A stretch of DNA of 64,000 bases from M30B19 sp041741535 (lineage in GTDB: Bacteria; Planctomycetota; Planctomycetia; Pirellulales; Pirellulaceae): NCBI GenBank assembly GCA_041741535.1, contig JBGSJV010000146.1, positions 3,959 through 67,958 of the forward strand, in the 5' to 3' direction. Positions 9,626 through 19,625 of the stretch are shown piece after piece. The notes beneath the pieces were generated by a model that ran no database searches, was not told the origin of the DNA, and worked only from the letters and a program-made list of their open reading frames with translations. The number at the start of each line of letters is the position of its first letter. Positions within the stretch are counted from its first letter, which is position 1. The position numbers were made by a program, and so were the translations under genes.

Positions 9626-10972
9626 ATGTCCAAAGTCAGCGTTGCGTGTCCCAATTGTTCGGCTCCTTTGACCGTCCCAACCGACGTTTTAGGGCGCAAG
9701 ATCAAATGCCCCAAATGTTTGGAGGTGGTCCGCTTGCCCGCCCAAGGTGAATTGCCCGGCGCGACCGCGACCGTCAAACCGAATCCAGCCCCCGTTGCGG
9801 GAAGCAAGACCACTCCCACGACGGCTTCCCCAAGTCCGACCAGTCCGACGCCGACGAACCCAAGTCCGGTTCCAACGAATCCAATTCCAAGTCCGGCCAG
9901 TCCCGCGTCCTCCAATCCAAGCCCAGTACCCGCGAGTCCAGCACCGGTCAGTCCAGCACCGGTCAGTCCCGCTGCCCCGATCATGGCCAAACCGATCTTG
10001 CCGATGGCAACCGTCGTGACTCCCGGAACTCTGCCCGTTATTTCCAAGACACCTGCCAAAACAGTTCCGACTCCGACGGTCGTTCCAACGGACTCAGCGG
10101 CGCCGGCGGCTAGTCCAACGACCAAAGAAGCCCCGCCAAACTTTAGTGGCCTGGATTCGAAAGTCGCGGCGGATAAACCGCGGATCAAGCTCAAACGCAA
10201 GCAAGCGAACCCATGGCCGATGATTCTATTGGCAGTCGGAGCGCTGGTGGTTTTGGGCCTGATCGTCACGCTCTTGATTCTGTTCCTGCCCAAGGATTTT
10301 GTAGGTGGTGGGCCCAGCGTCCCTGAGATTCAATTCGTCAATGATTCGCAAACCGAGGTGGGCAAGACGGTTCAGATTCCCATCGCCGTGACTTACCCGA
10401 GCAGTTTCTCGGCGGCTGACAAAGAACGCTGGACATTTCAAGTGTCGCCGGAGAATCCGCCCGGAACGGCCTGGGATGCCGCAACCGGTTTCTTGACTTG
10501 GTCACCTGGAGTTAAGGACGCTGGTAAGTCGCATGCCTTGGCAATGATCATTCAAAACAGCGTCACTCGAGAGACCAATCGCGCGACGTTTCAAGTGCAC
10601 GTGCCAGCCCTATCGCCAGGTATCATGTCCGCGGTGGCACAGTTGAACCAAAATCAAGTGGTGTTTACAGCCTCCATTCCGCAGACCAGCGAAGCGATGA
10701 AACATCAAGAGACCGTTCCCAATGTGGTCGAGTTCCAGATCGGCAATGACCGAGTCGATGTGTACGATTATTCGTCGGTGGAAATCGCAACCGCCAAATT
10801 AGCGGAACTCGACGACACCAAACTGGAAGAACTGGGTTTGACCGCTGCGATGACACCACCACTGCGTTTCATCCAGCGCGACACCGCCATCATGATTGCG
10901 TCAACCGCCGCCATCGAAGCGTCGCCAGAAATCAAGAACTGGTTCGACCCGCCACCACCGCCGACTCCCTAG
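9626..10972 (+). CDS. Zinc-ribbon, Pro-rich, single-pass membrane protein
   Basis: 448 residues from the ATG at 9626, chosen because AGGAAAG lies about eight bases upstream and because MSKVSVACPNC puts a zinc ribbon at the very N terminus (CPNC, then CPKC 17 residues later; MJ0042/zinc_ribbon_4 type). Residues about 45-150 are a low-complexity tract of Ser-Pro, Thr-Pro and Asn-Pro steps. A transmembrane helix sits at about residues 196-222 (WPMILLAVGALVVLGLIVTL). The C-terminal part contains an Ig/cadherin-like stretch (AWDAATGFLTWSPGVKDAGK). The layout implies a cytoplasmic zinc ribbon with the C-terminal domain outside the cytoplasm, as in many planctomycete proteins of unknown role. No specific function is recognised. 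Confidence 0.8.
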   Translation: MSKVSVACPNCSAPLTVPTDVLGRKIKCPKCLEVVRLPAQGELPGATATVKPNPAPVAGSKTTPTTASPSPTSPTPTNPSPVPTNPIPSPASPASSNPSPVPASPAPVSPAPVSPAAPIMAKPILPMATVVTPGTLPVISKTPAKTVPTPTVVPTDSAAPAASPTTKEAPPNFSGLDSKVAADKPRIKLKRKQANPWPMILLAVGALVVLGLIVTLLILFLPKDFVGGGPSVPEIQFVNDSQTEVGKTVQIPIAVTYPSSFSAADKERWTFQVSPENPPGTAWDAATGFLTWSPGVKDAGKSHALAMIIQNSVTRETNRATFQVHVPALSPGIMSAVAQLNQNQVVFTASIPQTSEAMKHQETVPNVVEFQIGNDRVDVYDYSSVEIATAKLAELDDTKLEELGLTAAMTPPLRFIQRDTAIMIASTAAIEASPEIKNWFDPPPPPTP

Positions 10973-11002
10973 GCCAAGTCCGTTCCACGAAAGACAGCAA
11001 CA

Positions 11003-11019
11003 GGCACATTCCATGTGCC
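11003..11019 (+). terminator. Weak hairpin after the zinc-ribbon gene
   Basis: GGCACAT-TCC-ATGTGCC is a perfect 7-bp stem 30 bases after the stop codon at 10972. No T-run follows directly, so termination is uncertain. The rest of 10973-11181 shows nothing. Confidence 0.3.
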
Positions 11020-11181
11020 GCGACCATCAAAAAGCTCTCGTTTTTTTCGCGGATCGGCGGACGGCACAGGGAGTGCGCCTGATACTTATTGAACGGCATT
11101 CTTCTTAAACGAAGTTCGTCGTCCATCCTCGCTCCACCGGCGCTAGCCCGAACAGCTCCGCCTACCAGGCTAAGACTTCGG

Positions 11182-14100
11182 TCATCGAGTCACTTGCGCA
11201 GCGGGATCGCCGGGTTGGAGGATTTGGCCGTCCTCGGAAACTTCTTCGAATTTGATACTGACGCGCTTGCTCACTCCCGAGTCCTGCATGGTCACTCCAT
11301 ACAAGGTTGTTGCTGCCGTCATGGTTTTTTTGCTATGAGTCACAATCACGAACCGAGTCCATCCCAAGAATTCTTTTAACACGTCGACAAAACGGCCAAT
11401 GTTGGCTTCATCGAACGGTGCGTCCACTTCGTCCAGCACACAAAACGGACTGGGTCGATATTTAAAAATTGCCAACAAGAGACTGACCGCGGTCAAGGCC
11501 TTTTCGCCACCACTCAACAAGGAGTTGTTGAACTCCGATTTACCAGGAGGCGTGGCGACGATTTCGATGCCCGATTCCAAGATGTCTTCACTTTCATCCA
11601 AGATCAAGTCCGCATTGCCGCCACCAAAGGTTTTGCGATAGAGCAATTGAAAGTTTTGGCGAATCGCCTCCAAGGTTTCTGCAAAAATTCGGCGGCTATC
11701 CATGTTGATGCGTTGAATGATCTTGTGCAGGCCATCTTTGGCGGCCATCAGATCTTGATACTGGGTGTTCAATAGCTCGTAGCGTTGCTCCAAGTCCTCC
11801 AGTTCGGCCAAAGCATCCATATTCACCGCACCGATACTGTTGATCTTGCGACGAAGCTGTTGAATCTCTTGCTCCACGGTTTCCCGATCGGGCGACACTA
11901 GCAAATCGGCGCTGTTCAATCCCAAACTGGAAGCAACGGCCACTTCGGTCGACTCGATTTCTCCCTCCGCCGAGGCCGAATCGGAGGCCGTTAGATACTT
12001 GGGCACGTACTCCAAAACTTCATCGATTTCCAAACCGTAGTCGTCGCGCAAACGCTCTAACATCTGCGTCTTTTGCAAGCCGAGCTGATTGTTTTCGCCT
12101 TCCAATTCCAATGTGCGATGTTCTTGCCGTTTGATGTTGCTTTGGTGGGACTCGTACTGCAAGACCATTTGCATACGACGCTGTTCCCACCGATCGCGAT
12201 CTTCTTTGGCTTGAGCAAGTTGAACCTGCAAATGTTCCCGCTGCTCGTCCAGTTTTTGTCGCAGTTCCGCCAATTCGGCGATTCGTCGTTGCAGTTCCCC
12301 GTGCTCCACCGCGACCGCTTGTAACTCCGCGTGCAGTTCATTCAACTGCTGATCCCGTTCACTCAAGGCAGCCACGATGGACTCTTGTTGAGTCTGAAAC
12401 TGTTGCAACTGCTGTTCCAACTTGGCGAAGTGAACCTTGGCCAGCGTCAATTGTTTCTCGACTTCATGGACTTCAACCTGTGACTCCTTGGCGACCTGTC
12501 GAGCGGTCTCCAATTGCTGACTGGCTTCTTGAATGGACTGCAGCAATGTTTCGTAGCGCTGGTGATCTTCTTTGACCGATTCGTCCAAGGTCAGCAAGCG
12601 TTGCTGCTCGGTAGCTTGTTCGGTAGACCATTGATCGCTTAATTGCCGAGCCTGCATTTGCTGCGACTCATTGCTGGCCAAGTTGCGGTGCAGTTCTTGC
12701 AACTTGCTACTAAGATCTTTTTGCTCTTTGAGCAACGACTGATGATTTTGCCGATGACTTTCTAGTTGTCGTTTGAGGTTTTCCAACTCCGTGGCCAAGA
12801 CGCTCAATCGTTCTTGTCGTCGGGTGATTTGAGTTTCCAGCAAACGAAGTTCACTGCGCCTTGAGACCAAGTTGCTGTTGGGGGATTTTGCACCGACAAT
12901 TACTCGACCGTCGGGTTCCAAGATTTCGCCGGCCATCGTTACTAGGCGAACGTCGGTAAATCCTTGGCTGCGTAATTCCAAGGCACCAGCCAGATCCGCG
13001 ACGATCCAGGTACCACCAAGCAGTCGCTCCACAAAGGCTTGGTAGTTTGGCTTGGCTTGAATAAACTCCATCGCTGGGCCAATGACTTGCGGTCCAGCCG
13101 GCAAGCGAGCTTGTGGATTCCCACCCAAACTGACCGGTTCGACCAACGAAATCAGCCCGACCCGGCCCGCCAATTTCAGATCTTGGCGCGCGACGGATCG
13201 AACCAGACTATCGCCCGTGAGGACGACATGTTGCGCGATGTCGCCCAACGCCAAATCGATCAGCAAAGCGTGTTGCATTTCGACTTGAATCAAATCAGCG
13301 ACCAAGCCCACGACCTCTTGATACTTGGCCTGCCCTTGTTTGGCCGCCGCCAAAACTTGCTTCACGCCGCTGTTGACGCCTTCCAATTGGCTTTCCATTT
13401 CGCGAATGACGGCGGACCGTTGTTGATCACCGTTTTGCTCGCTGCGAAGTTCGCCCTCTTCGACCCGTCGTTGTTCCAAAGTCGTTTGCGTGAGGGTGAT
13501 GGCGTCGCCCAGTCGCTTCAAATCCGAGTCCTTTAACTCGGCTTGGCGATTCAGCTCCGCGGCGGCTTGTTGCCATTCGAATTGTTGCTGGCCGAGCGTT
13601 TGCAGCCGCCCGGAATAATCGGCCAGGAGGTTCTTACGCTTTTCCAGTGAATCGCGAATGGCGGTCGCTTCCGTTCGAGAAGCGGCGAGCCGCGAGGCGG
13701 CTTGATTGGTCTCCGTTTGCCAAGCCGACAAATGGGTTTGCAATTCGTTGGTATGCTGCTCGGAGTCACGACGTTGAAGTTGCAAACTAGTCAACCGTGG
13801 CTGCAAAAGTTCCAACTGCGTTCGTAAGTCAAAATAGTTGACCTCACAGACCTCTACATCCTTGAGCAGCAACGTCTGTTCGTTGGCCAATTGTTCGCGC
13901 CGCTGGCGCCCGCCTTCCCATTGAGCATGCAACCGTTCCAATCGCTGTTCCAACTCCGTAACGCGGTGTTGTTTCTCTTGGAACTCGGAGCCCAGGGAAG
14001 CCAACTGCTCGCGCAAGTCGGCAAACTGTCGTTGATTATCTTCGAGCGTGACCTGCGATTGTTGCCCTTGTTCGGCGATTTGTTGCAATTCGGCCTGAGC

Positions 14101-14898
14101 TTGCGTGGCTTCCGTTTGAGCTTGGGCCAGCGTCTGCTTGAGAGCCACGCTTTCGAGCTGCACCTGTTCGAGTCGCTTCTGGAAAAACTCGTAGTCGACT
14201 TTAGCCAAATGGGTGCGAAGCAACTTGAGTCGCGTCGACGCTTGACGATAACGAACCGCTTTCGAGGCTTGGGCCTTGATGCTGCGGTAGCGACTGCCGA
14301 CCTCTTCGACAATGTCGGCCAAACGAAGTAGATTCTGTTCCACGCGAGCCAACCGTCGTTGCGTTTCGACGGACTTGGCTTTGAAACGGCTGATGCCGGC
14401 TGCTTCCTCGAAAATCGCGCGGCGGTCCTTAGAGGTCGATTGCAACATCCGCTCGACCTTGCCTTGCTCGATCAGGCTATAGGCATCGGTCCCCACGCCG
14501 GTCCCGCGAAAGAGATCGCGAATATCTCGCAGACGCACCAAGTCATTATTGATCAAGTACTCGCTTTCGCCACTGCGAAAGACTCGGCGTGTGACGCGGA
14601 TTTCATCGTGATCGTAGGGGAAGCGTCGATCTTCATTTTCGAGCACGATGGTCGCTTCGGCGCTGTTGGCCGGTTTGCGACCTTGCGGCCCACCGCTGCC
14701 CTTGAAGATCACATCGGCCATGTCTTTGCCGCGGAGACTCTTGGCCGATTGTTCGCCCAAGACCCACTTCAAGCCGTCGACAATATTGGATTTGCCGCTG
14801 CCGTTGGGGCCAACAACCACAGTGATCCCCGGCGGAAAATCGAATCGTGTTCGATCCGCAAAACTCTTGAATCCAACAAGTTCGAGAGCTTTAAGCAT
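11182..14898 (-). CDS. smc: Chromosome segregation ATPase SMC
   Basis: 1238 residues, usual length for bacterial SMC. The N-terminal head has MLKALELVGFKSFADRTRFD and Walker A GPNGSGKSN at about 32-40. Two long Gln/Glu/Leu-rich coiled coils flank a hinge at about residues 520-680 (VVGLVADLIQVEMQHALLID ... GEILEPDGRVIVGAKSPNSN). The C-terminal head has the ABC signature LLSGGEKALTA near 1129 and Walker B FCVLDEVDAPFDEAN near 1153. SMC dimers load on DNA with ScpA/ScpB and organise the chromosome; no scpA or scpB is seen in this window. It starts 12 bases after the stop of the upstream FlgI-like/HEAT lipoprotein gene, so the two are probably co-transcribed. Confidence 0.97.
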   Translation of the reverse strand: MLKALELVGFKSFADRTRFDFPPGITVVVGPNGSGKSNIVDGLKWVLGEQSAKSLRGKDMADVIFKGSGGPQGRKPANSAEATIVLENEDRRFPYDHDEIRVTRRVFRSGESEYLINNDLVRLRDIRDLFRGTGVGTDAYSLIEQGKVERMLQSTSKDRRAIFEEAAGISRFKAKSVETQRRLARVEQNLLRLADIVEEVGSRYRSIKAQASKAVRYRQASTRLKLLRTHLAKVDYEFFQKRLEQVQLESVALKQTLAQAQTEATQAQAELQQIAEQGQQSQVTLEDNQRQFADLREQLASLGSEFQEKQHRVTELEQRLERLHAQWEGGRQRREQLANEQTLLLKDVEVCEVNYFDLRTQLELLQPRLTSLQLQRRDSEQHTNELQTHLSAWQTETNQAASRLAASRTEATAIRDSLEKRKNLLADYSGRLQTLGQQQFEWQQAAAELNRQAELKDSDLKRLGDAITLTQTTLEQRRVEEGELRSEQNGDQQRSAVIREMESQLEGVNSGVKQVLAAAKQGQAKYQEVVGLVADLIQVEMQHALLIDLALGDIAQHVVLTGDSLVRSVARQDLKLAGRVGLISLVEPVSLGGNPQARLPAGPQVIGPAMEFIQAKPNYQAFVERLLGGTWIVADLAGALELRSQGFTDVRLVTMAGEILEPDGRVIVGAKSPNSNLVSRRSELRLLETQITRRQERLSVLATELENLKRQLESHRQNHQSLLKEQKDLSSKLQELHRNLASNESQQMQARQLSDQWSTEQATEQQRLLTLDESVKEDHQRYETLLQSIQEASQQLETARQVAKESQVEVHEVEKQLTLAKVHFAKLEQQLQQFQTQQESIVAALSERDQQLNELHAELQAVAVEHGELQRRIAELAELRQKLDEQREHLQVQLAQAKEDRDRWEQRRMQMVLQYESHQSNIKRQEHRTLELEGENNQLGLQKTQMLERLRDDYGLEIDEVLEYVPKYLTASDSASAEGEIESTEVAVASSLGLNSADLLVSPDRETVEQEIQQLRRKINSIGAVNMDALAELEDLEQRYELLNTQYQDLMAAKDGLHKIIQRINMDSRRIFAETLEAIRQNFQLLYRKTFGGGNADLILDESEDILESGIEIVATPPGKSEFNNSLLSGGEKALTAVSLLLAIFKYRPSPFCVLDEVDAPFDEANIGRFVDVLKEFLGWTRFVIVTHSKKTMTAATTLYGVTMQDSGVSKRVSIKFEEVSEDGQILQPGDPAAQVTR

Positions 14899-14910
14899 GG
14901 GGTCCGTGCG

Positions 14911-16839
14911 TTATTTCTGCCACGGCCACTTGAACTCTTTGGCCGTTTTGGTTTCCGAATCACTAGCCGGCTGCAACTCATTTTCCGTTGCCACGGCTTC
15001 AGTACTAACCAAAGTTTCGACGTCCTCTTCGGCCTCAACACCCGCCGCATCATCCATGCCACCTTGGAACATGTCGGGCGTGGTCATCTGGCTACCGGTT
15101 GGATCATAGGCTCGCTCCGGCTTGGGCAGAGCATTGATGACCAAGCGTCCGTCCAGCGCTTGTTCAGCTGCCGCTTGTTTCAAGAACCGCACGACCAAAG
15201 AATAATTCGCGTTGATTTTTCCCAAGCTTCGCAACACTTCAATGAGCTGCGCCCCCGATTCCACGCGGCGATCGCGGCCATCCAAGGGATAATGCTTTAT
15301 TTCAACGATGCCGTCGTTGCGACTGTTGATCGTCCAACCCATCACTACGAAACTAAACCCAGGTCGCAGGGTCTGATCGGGGTTGAAGATCACGACTTCA
15401 GGTTCTTTGAATCGAGCCAAGTGAATGACGGGCTCCGCGGTCGAGAAGACGGTCTTTACGGCAAAGTTTTTCTTGTCCTCTCCACCGGGCCCAAACGACT
15501 CGACCATCACATCCGCATCGTCCTTGTCGCCGTCTACCAAACAGCGAACCGCGCCATAGCGAGTCTCGATGCTCTTGGACTGCAAGAGTTTGCGCAACGC
15601 TTCTTTGCCGGCGGGGTTCGGAATGGCGGTCAACGCTGTCAACGCGTGCCAACGGAACGCCCATTGCTCCTCGGCCAAACGCCCCAACTCCGCACAGGCA
15701 ACCGCTTTTTCTTGATAGACCAATGACATAGCCGCCATGAAACGGACTTTTGGATCGGGATCGCGCAATGCTCGCTCGAGAACCGCAATGCCGATCTCGC
15801 CCAAAGCTTCCAGTCTTAAAGAGGCGGTTTCGGCTGTCGCGGGGTCCCTCACTTGCTGCTCCAGACTCTCCAATCGCGATACTTGGGCCGCCGGGGACTC
15901 GCCAATCGCGACATTGCGAAGCACGTGAAAATAACGGTTGATGTTGGAGCGATAAATCTCAGGAACTTCCAAATCAATCGTGATATCACTTTTCGGGTTC
16001 GCCACCGGTTGTCGCTGGGAGTTCTCAATGTAGTTGAAACGTGCGTTGATCGCGGAGGCGACGATCATCGCATCTTTGATTGTGCGGAATTCGGACTTGG
16101 TCTGCAGCCCAATCTGGCGCTTCAGCGACGAGCGACCACCCCCAGGAACAATTCCGGTGACCTTGCTACCGCGACTTTCGCCATCGAACACCGAATGCAC
16201 CACCACAGGACCAGTGGCTGTGCCCGCCAAACTTCCTTGCAGGACCTTGCCACCACCAACGCGCACCGGCGTCAAACGAGCAGGCAGCAAAAATCCACCC
16301 TCGAGGCTGGTGGTTCCACTGCCCGGATCCAGCCCCACAAAGACATCAAACGGCGATCCAGTCCGACATCCGGCCGGCAAGATCCCCTGCAATAAAACCA
16401 AGCTTGTCCAGTTTTCACTCAACAACTTATTCGGTTCGGGGACGTTGCGAACACGCAAGTCCTCGAGCAACTCATCGCGGAACCGAGACGGGGCCGGAGC
16501 ACTACCAGTCGCGGCCAATTCGCTGACCATGCCAACCCCATCGATCCGAGCCGGAGCCGCACCCCAGACTTGCGTCATGGTCGATACGTAAGGCAGCTTG
16601 TCCGCTGCTGCCGCCAGTGACGCCTTTGTACGATCCGCACCAAGATTCCAACTCTTGCAGCCACCCAATCCTAGCAAGCCCGCCAACAGGAAACTTCGTC
16701 GATGACAAAGCCATTGCTCGGAACGGTCCGCCGAAGTGCGATCCGCAGATAACGGCTGGGACATCGACAACTCATCCAAGAGTCCCGAAAGAGCTTGCTG
16801 CGTAAGATCATGATCAGCCACTTGATGTACCTCATTCAT
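14911..16839 (-). CDS. FlgI-like / HEAT-repeat lipoprotein
   Basis: 642 residues. A basic stretch and hydrophobic segment (CHRRSFLLAGLLGLGGC) form a lipoprotein-type signal with Cys about 61 as the likely lipid anchor; the paired Arg also hints at Tat export. Residues about 90-340 resemble the flagellar P-ring protein FlgI: IDGVGMVSELAATG, then LVLLQGILPAGCRTGSPFDV, then TTSLEGGFLLPARL, and later SDITIDLEVPEIYRSNINRY. Residues about 345-440 are HEAT-like (LRLEALGEIGIAVLERALRD, then PKVRFMAAMSLVYQEKAVAC). The last 40 residues are acidic and end KEFKWPWQK. No flagellar gene lies nearby, so I read it as a FlgI-fold periplasmic protein re-used for another, unknown purpose. It precedes smc by 12 bases. 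Confidence 0.75.
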   Translation of the reverse strand: MNEVHQVADHDLTQQALSGLLDELSMSQPLSADRTSADRSEQWLCHRRSFLLAGLLGLGGCKSWNLGADRTKASLAAAADKLPYVSTMTQVWGAAPARIDGVGMVSELAATGSAPAPSRFRDELLEDLRVRNVPEPNKLLSENWTSLVLLQGILPAGCRTGSPFDVFVGLDPGSGTTSLEGGFLLPARLTPVRVGGGKVLQGSLAGTATGPVVVHSVFDGESRGSKVTGIVPGGGRSSLKRQIGLQTKSEFRTIKDAMIVASAINARFNYIENSQRQPVANPKSDITIDLEVPEIYRSNINRYFHVLRNVAIGESPAAQVSRLESLEQQVRDPATAETASLRLEALGEIGIAVLERALRDPDPKVRFMAAMSLVYQEKAVACAELGRLAEEQWAFRWHALTALTAIPNPAGKEALRKLLQSKSIETRYGAVRCLVDGDKDDADVMVESFGPGGEDKKNFAVKTVFSTAEPVIHLARFKEPEVVIFNPDQTLRPGFSFVVMGWTINSRNDGIVEIKHYPLDGRDRRVESGAQLIEVLRSLGKINANYSLVVRFLKQAAAEQALDGRLVINALPKPERAYDPTGSQMTTPDMFQGGMDDAAGVEAEEDVETLVSTEAVATENELQPASDSETKTAKEFKWPWQK

Positions 16840-16885
16840 TTATTTTGACTATCGATGACGACCATCCCGACCGGTGGCGGCGGCG

Positions 16886-16915
16886 AGGGTAGAGAAATAT
16901 CTCGCTAAAGGTCAA
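16886..16915 (-). promoter_or_regulatory. Candidate promoter of the FlgI-like lipoprotein-smc unit
   Basis: On the minus strand TTGACC (16915-16910) and TACCCT (16891-16886) are 18 bases apart and end about 46 bases upstream of the ATG at 16839. It fits a sigma70-type promoter for the lipoprotein-smc operon. Pattern match only. Confidence 0.35.
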
Positions 16916-17021
16916 GAGCAAACCGGAAATCAGTATTTCATCATTTGGTATCTATCCAGTAGATTTCAGTGACCCGTCCGAAAAATCCCGGGATCGCTAG
17001 CACCGAGAGGCCGTTGCCCCC

Positions 17022-18125
17022 ATGCCACATCGTTCTGTCACCACTCACTTTCCACCGCAATCGCAACCACATATCCTGATCACGCGGCTGAGTCACATCG
17101 GCGATTGTGTCTTGACGATGCCGTTGGTCGAAGTCCTGAAACAACACTGGCCAAACTGCCGACTTACGTGGGCCATGGAATCCCCGGGCCCGAAGCTCTT
17201 GGCCCACCATCCGGCCATCGATCAAATCTTGCCGGTACCACGCGACTATTTGAAGAACCCACGCGAGATTTGGAAACTGAGAGCACAACTACGTGCCGCG
17301 AAAATTGATATCGCAATCGATCCGCAGTCGCTGACCAAGAGTGCCGCGTTGGGGTGGTTGTCGGGTGCCCGGCTACGGTTGGGGTTTGGCGGGCGATATG
17401 GGAAGGAGCTGTCCCCGTGGCTCAACAATCGTCGGGTCACGCCATCGGATTCGATTACTCACTTGGTGGACCGCAGTCTCGCTTTAGTCGATGAGTTGAT
17501 CGGGCAAGAAACCAAATTACCGAACCAAGCTCGCCTGCACTTGCCGCTGACGGAAGCCGCAACCCAGTGGTTCATTGACCAACAGGTCTCGGGAGCGATC
17601 CCGCAGCGTTATGTGGTCCTCAATCCCGGTGCCAGTTGGCCCAGCAAACGTTGGGAGAATGAGCGGTGGGCCGAGGTCGCCGAAAACTTGGCGAATGAAC
17701 ATCTGTCGGTCGTCGTGACCTGGGCCGGAGCCGAAGAGAAGGCTTGGGCCGAATCGATCGTCAACGCCTGTGGCTCGCAGGTCATGTTGGCGCCCGACAC
17801 CACCTTGTTGCAACTGGCTGCCTTGTGTCGTGGCAGTGACTTTTTTTTGGGCTGCGATACGGGACCGATGCACATCGCTGCAGCGGTAGACAAACGTTGT
17901 GTGGTATTGTTTGGACCGACTCGTCCGGAGGACTCGGGACCGTATGGCTCGCAGCATATCTGCCTGCAAGCGTGGCACCAAACCGAACAATCGGGAAAGA
18001 AGAAATTGGCCGAGAATCGGGCCATGCGAGACATTACCGTGGACCAAGTAGTAGACAGTTGTCAAACAGTCATGAAGCAAGGCCAGACAGACAATCGGTG
18101 GATGATTGCAGGTCAAACCGCTTGA
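17022..18125 (+). CDS. Glycosyltransferase family 9 (heptosyltransferase-like)
   Basis: 367 residues. The N-terminal half begins ILITRLSHIGDCVLTMPLVE, the typical GT9 opening, and the C-terminal half has YVVLNPGASWPSKRW and the nucleotide-sugar-binding loop GCDTGPMHIAAAVDKRCVVL followed by FGPTRPEDSGPYG. GT9 enzymes such as WaaC and WaaF transfer heptose from ADP-heptose to lipopolysaccharide core. The exact sugar here cannot be told from sequence. The ATG at 17022 has GAGAGG about nine bases upstream. It is divergent from the lipoprotein-smc unit and stands alone on its strand, with no other LPS gene adjacent. The spacer 18126-18401 that follows shows no gene. Confidence 0.88.
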   Translation: MPHRSVTTHFPPQSQPHILITRLSHIGDCVLTMPLVEVLKQHWPNCRLTWAMESPGPKLLAHHPAIDQILPVPRDYLKNPREIWKLRAQLRAAKIDIAIDPQSLTKSAALGWLSGARLRLGFGGRYGKELSPWLNNRRVTPSDSITHLVDRSLALVDELIGQETKLPNQARLHLPLTEAATQWFIDQQVSGAIPQRYVVLNPGASWPSKRWENERWAEVAENLANEHLSVVVTWAGAEEKAWAESIVNACGSQVMLAPDTTLLQLAALCRGSDFFLGCDTGPMHIAAAVDKRCVVLFGPTRPEDSGPYGSQHICLQAWHQTEQSGKKKLAENRAMRDITVDQVVDSCQTVMKQGQTDNRWMIAGQTA

Positions 18126-18401
18126 GAGACGCGAATCGTAGCAAGCTTCGCCCGAACGTGGAGTTCCCGAAACCCAAATTCGCTAGCAACAACGGAAAGC
18201 GTTTCTACAGAATTGGGCTCGGATGATTCTGGCTTTGATGCTACATTTAAATGGCCGAGCACCACTTGGACTTCCACCCTTTAGACATCCTTTGTGTTGT
18301 CCATCGTTGCGAAAGAAGTTCGGTTCTGGGAATAACGTCGCCAGGGAGGGCGGCGCTGAGTTTACCTCTCGTTTACTCGACATTTGATCAGGGAAGACCC
18401 T

Positions 18402-19511
18402 ATGTTGCTACGCCGTCGTGTGATGTTCATTTTGGCCGCCGGGATGACGGCATCTTCTTTTATCGCAAACGAGACGTCCGGTCCTTTATGGGCCCAGCAG
18501 TCAGGGCGACTGGACAATTTTCAACCGGGTAGTCAAGGAACGTCGCCGAACACAGGGTTCAACAACGGAATTGGCGATCAAGTCCCACAAGCGTCCAATC
18601 AACAAACGATCCCCATCCCGGCACCGGAAGGATTTCCACTTAGTCAAGGACATCAAGACTACGTGGATCAGGTTCTGACCTACTGGGAGAGTTCCAGTAG
18701 CCAGGTGGAACGCTTGCGTTGCCAGTTCAATCGATTCACCTACGATTCGGGGATTTGCAATTATGCCGATCCAACCACTTCGCAGATGGTGGCTCATGAA
18801 ATCGCAGGTGGCATCATCAAATATGAAGCTCCGGATCGCGCCATCATTGAAGTAGACAAGAAGCGATTTGCGTTTCCTCCCAGCGCTACGAATCCCAACT
18901 TGGAATACAAGGACTTGGACGCGGCGGCGATGGAGAAGCAACGCGAGCGATACGTCTCGAGCGGCGATGCACTTTACTTTTTTGATTACGCCGAAAAGCA
19001 ATTGATCAAGCAGATGTTGCCGGTCGAACTGCAGGGTCAAGGCATCCGGGAAAGCCCCTTGCCTTTCTTGTTCGGCGCCAAGGCCGAGGAATTGAAGGCC
19101 CGCTATTGGATTCGCCCGATAACGCCGGACGGTGTCCAGAAACAATGGTGGTTGGAGATCTTCCCCAAACGACGTCAAGACGCGGAGAACTACAGCCGAG
19201 CCGTGATCGTCTTGGGTGGCGACGAGTTTCTGCCGATTCAGATCCAGCTATTTGCTCCGGACCACAATCCGGTAAAATTCGAGTTGGCCGACGGATCGAT
19301 TCGCCCGGCGGTGCTGAAGTACCAGATTTACGACTTCCAAAACAGCGAAAAGAACTTCAACTTGGGTTTGAACGTGGTTCGATTGTGGCGCGATGAATTT
19401 TCGCCGCGGCCCCAGACTTTATTGGGCTGGCGATTGGTCGAAAAAGAAGCCCCCACGATGGCCGCTCAACAACCGGCCCCCGGAGTTGGGACCACTCCCA
19501 TCCCGCGATAA
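18402..19511 (+). CDS. TIGR03009-type secreted planctomycete protein
   Basis: 369 residues from the ATG at 18402, preceded by AGGGAAG. A signal peptide (RRRVMFILAAGMTASSFI) is followed by a Gln/Asn/Pro-rich linker. The main domain begins near YVDQVLTYWESSSSQVERLR, and strands such as GGIIKYEAPDRAIIEVDKKR and DALYFFDYAEKQLIKQMLP recall the LolA-like fold. The overall pattern agrees with the planctomycete-restricted TIGR03009 family, whose function is unknown. A hairpin without a T-run lies 60 bases after the stop codon (19570-19597). Confidence 0.75.
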   Translation: MLLRRRVMFILAAGMTASSFIANETSGPLWAQQSGRLDNFQPGSQGTSPNTGFNNGIGDQVPQASNQQTIPIPAPEGFPLSQGHQDYVDQVLTYWESSSSQVERLRCQFNRFTYDSGICNYADPTTSQMVAHEIAGGIIKYEAPDRAIIEVDKKRFAFPPSATNPNLEYKDLDAAAMEKQRERYVSSGDALYFFDYAEKQLIKQMLPVELQGQGIRESPLPFLFGAKAEELKARYWIRPITPDGVQKQWWLEIFPKRRQDAENYSRAVIVLGGDEFLPIQIQLFAPDHNPVKFELADGSIRPAVLKYQIYDFQNSEKNFNLGLNVVRLWRDEFSPRPQTLLGWRLVEKEAPTMAAQQPAPGVGTTPIPR

Positions 19512-19569
19512 AGTTTGAGTTTCGGTAGGCGGTTCTTTGACCGAGCGGTTGTTGTGTGCTACGATGCGA

Positions 19570-19597
19570 AGCGAGCCCCACGAGGGGTTCGCTTCAC
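19570..19597 (+). terminator. Hairpin between TIGR03009 gene and FHA-like gene
   Basis: GAAGCGAGCCCC and GGGGTTCGCTTC pair over 12 positions with one G-U pair around a 3-base loop. No U-tract follows (next bases ACTTG), so it may stabilise the upstream mRNA end rather than terminate. It also argues that the next gene starts downstream of it. Confidence 0.45.
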
Positions 19598-19625
19598 TTG
19601 TTTACATCTTGCAACGAGCCCTGCT

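Noticed and set aside
14359..15726. 455-codon plus-strand frame opposite smc and the FlgI-like gene
   Set aside because: It lies antisense to two well supported genes, and its translation shows no recognisable domain.
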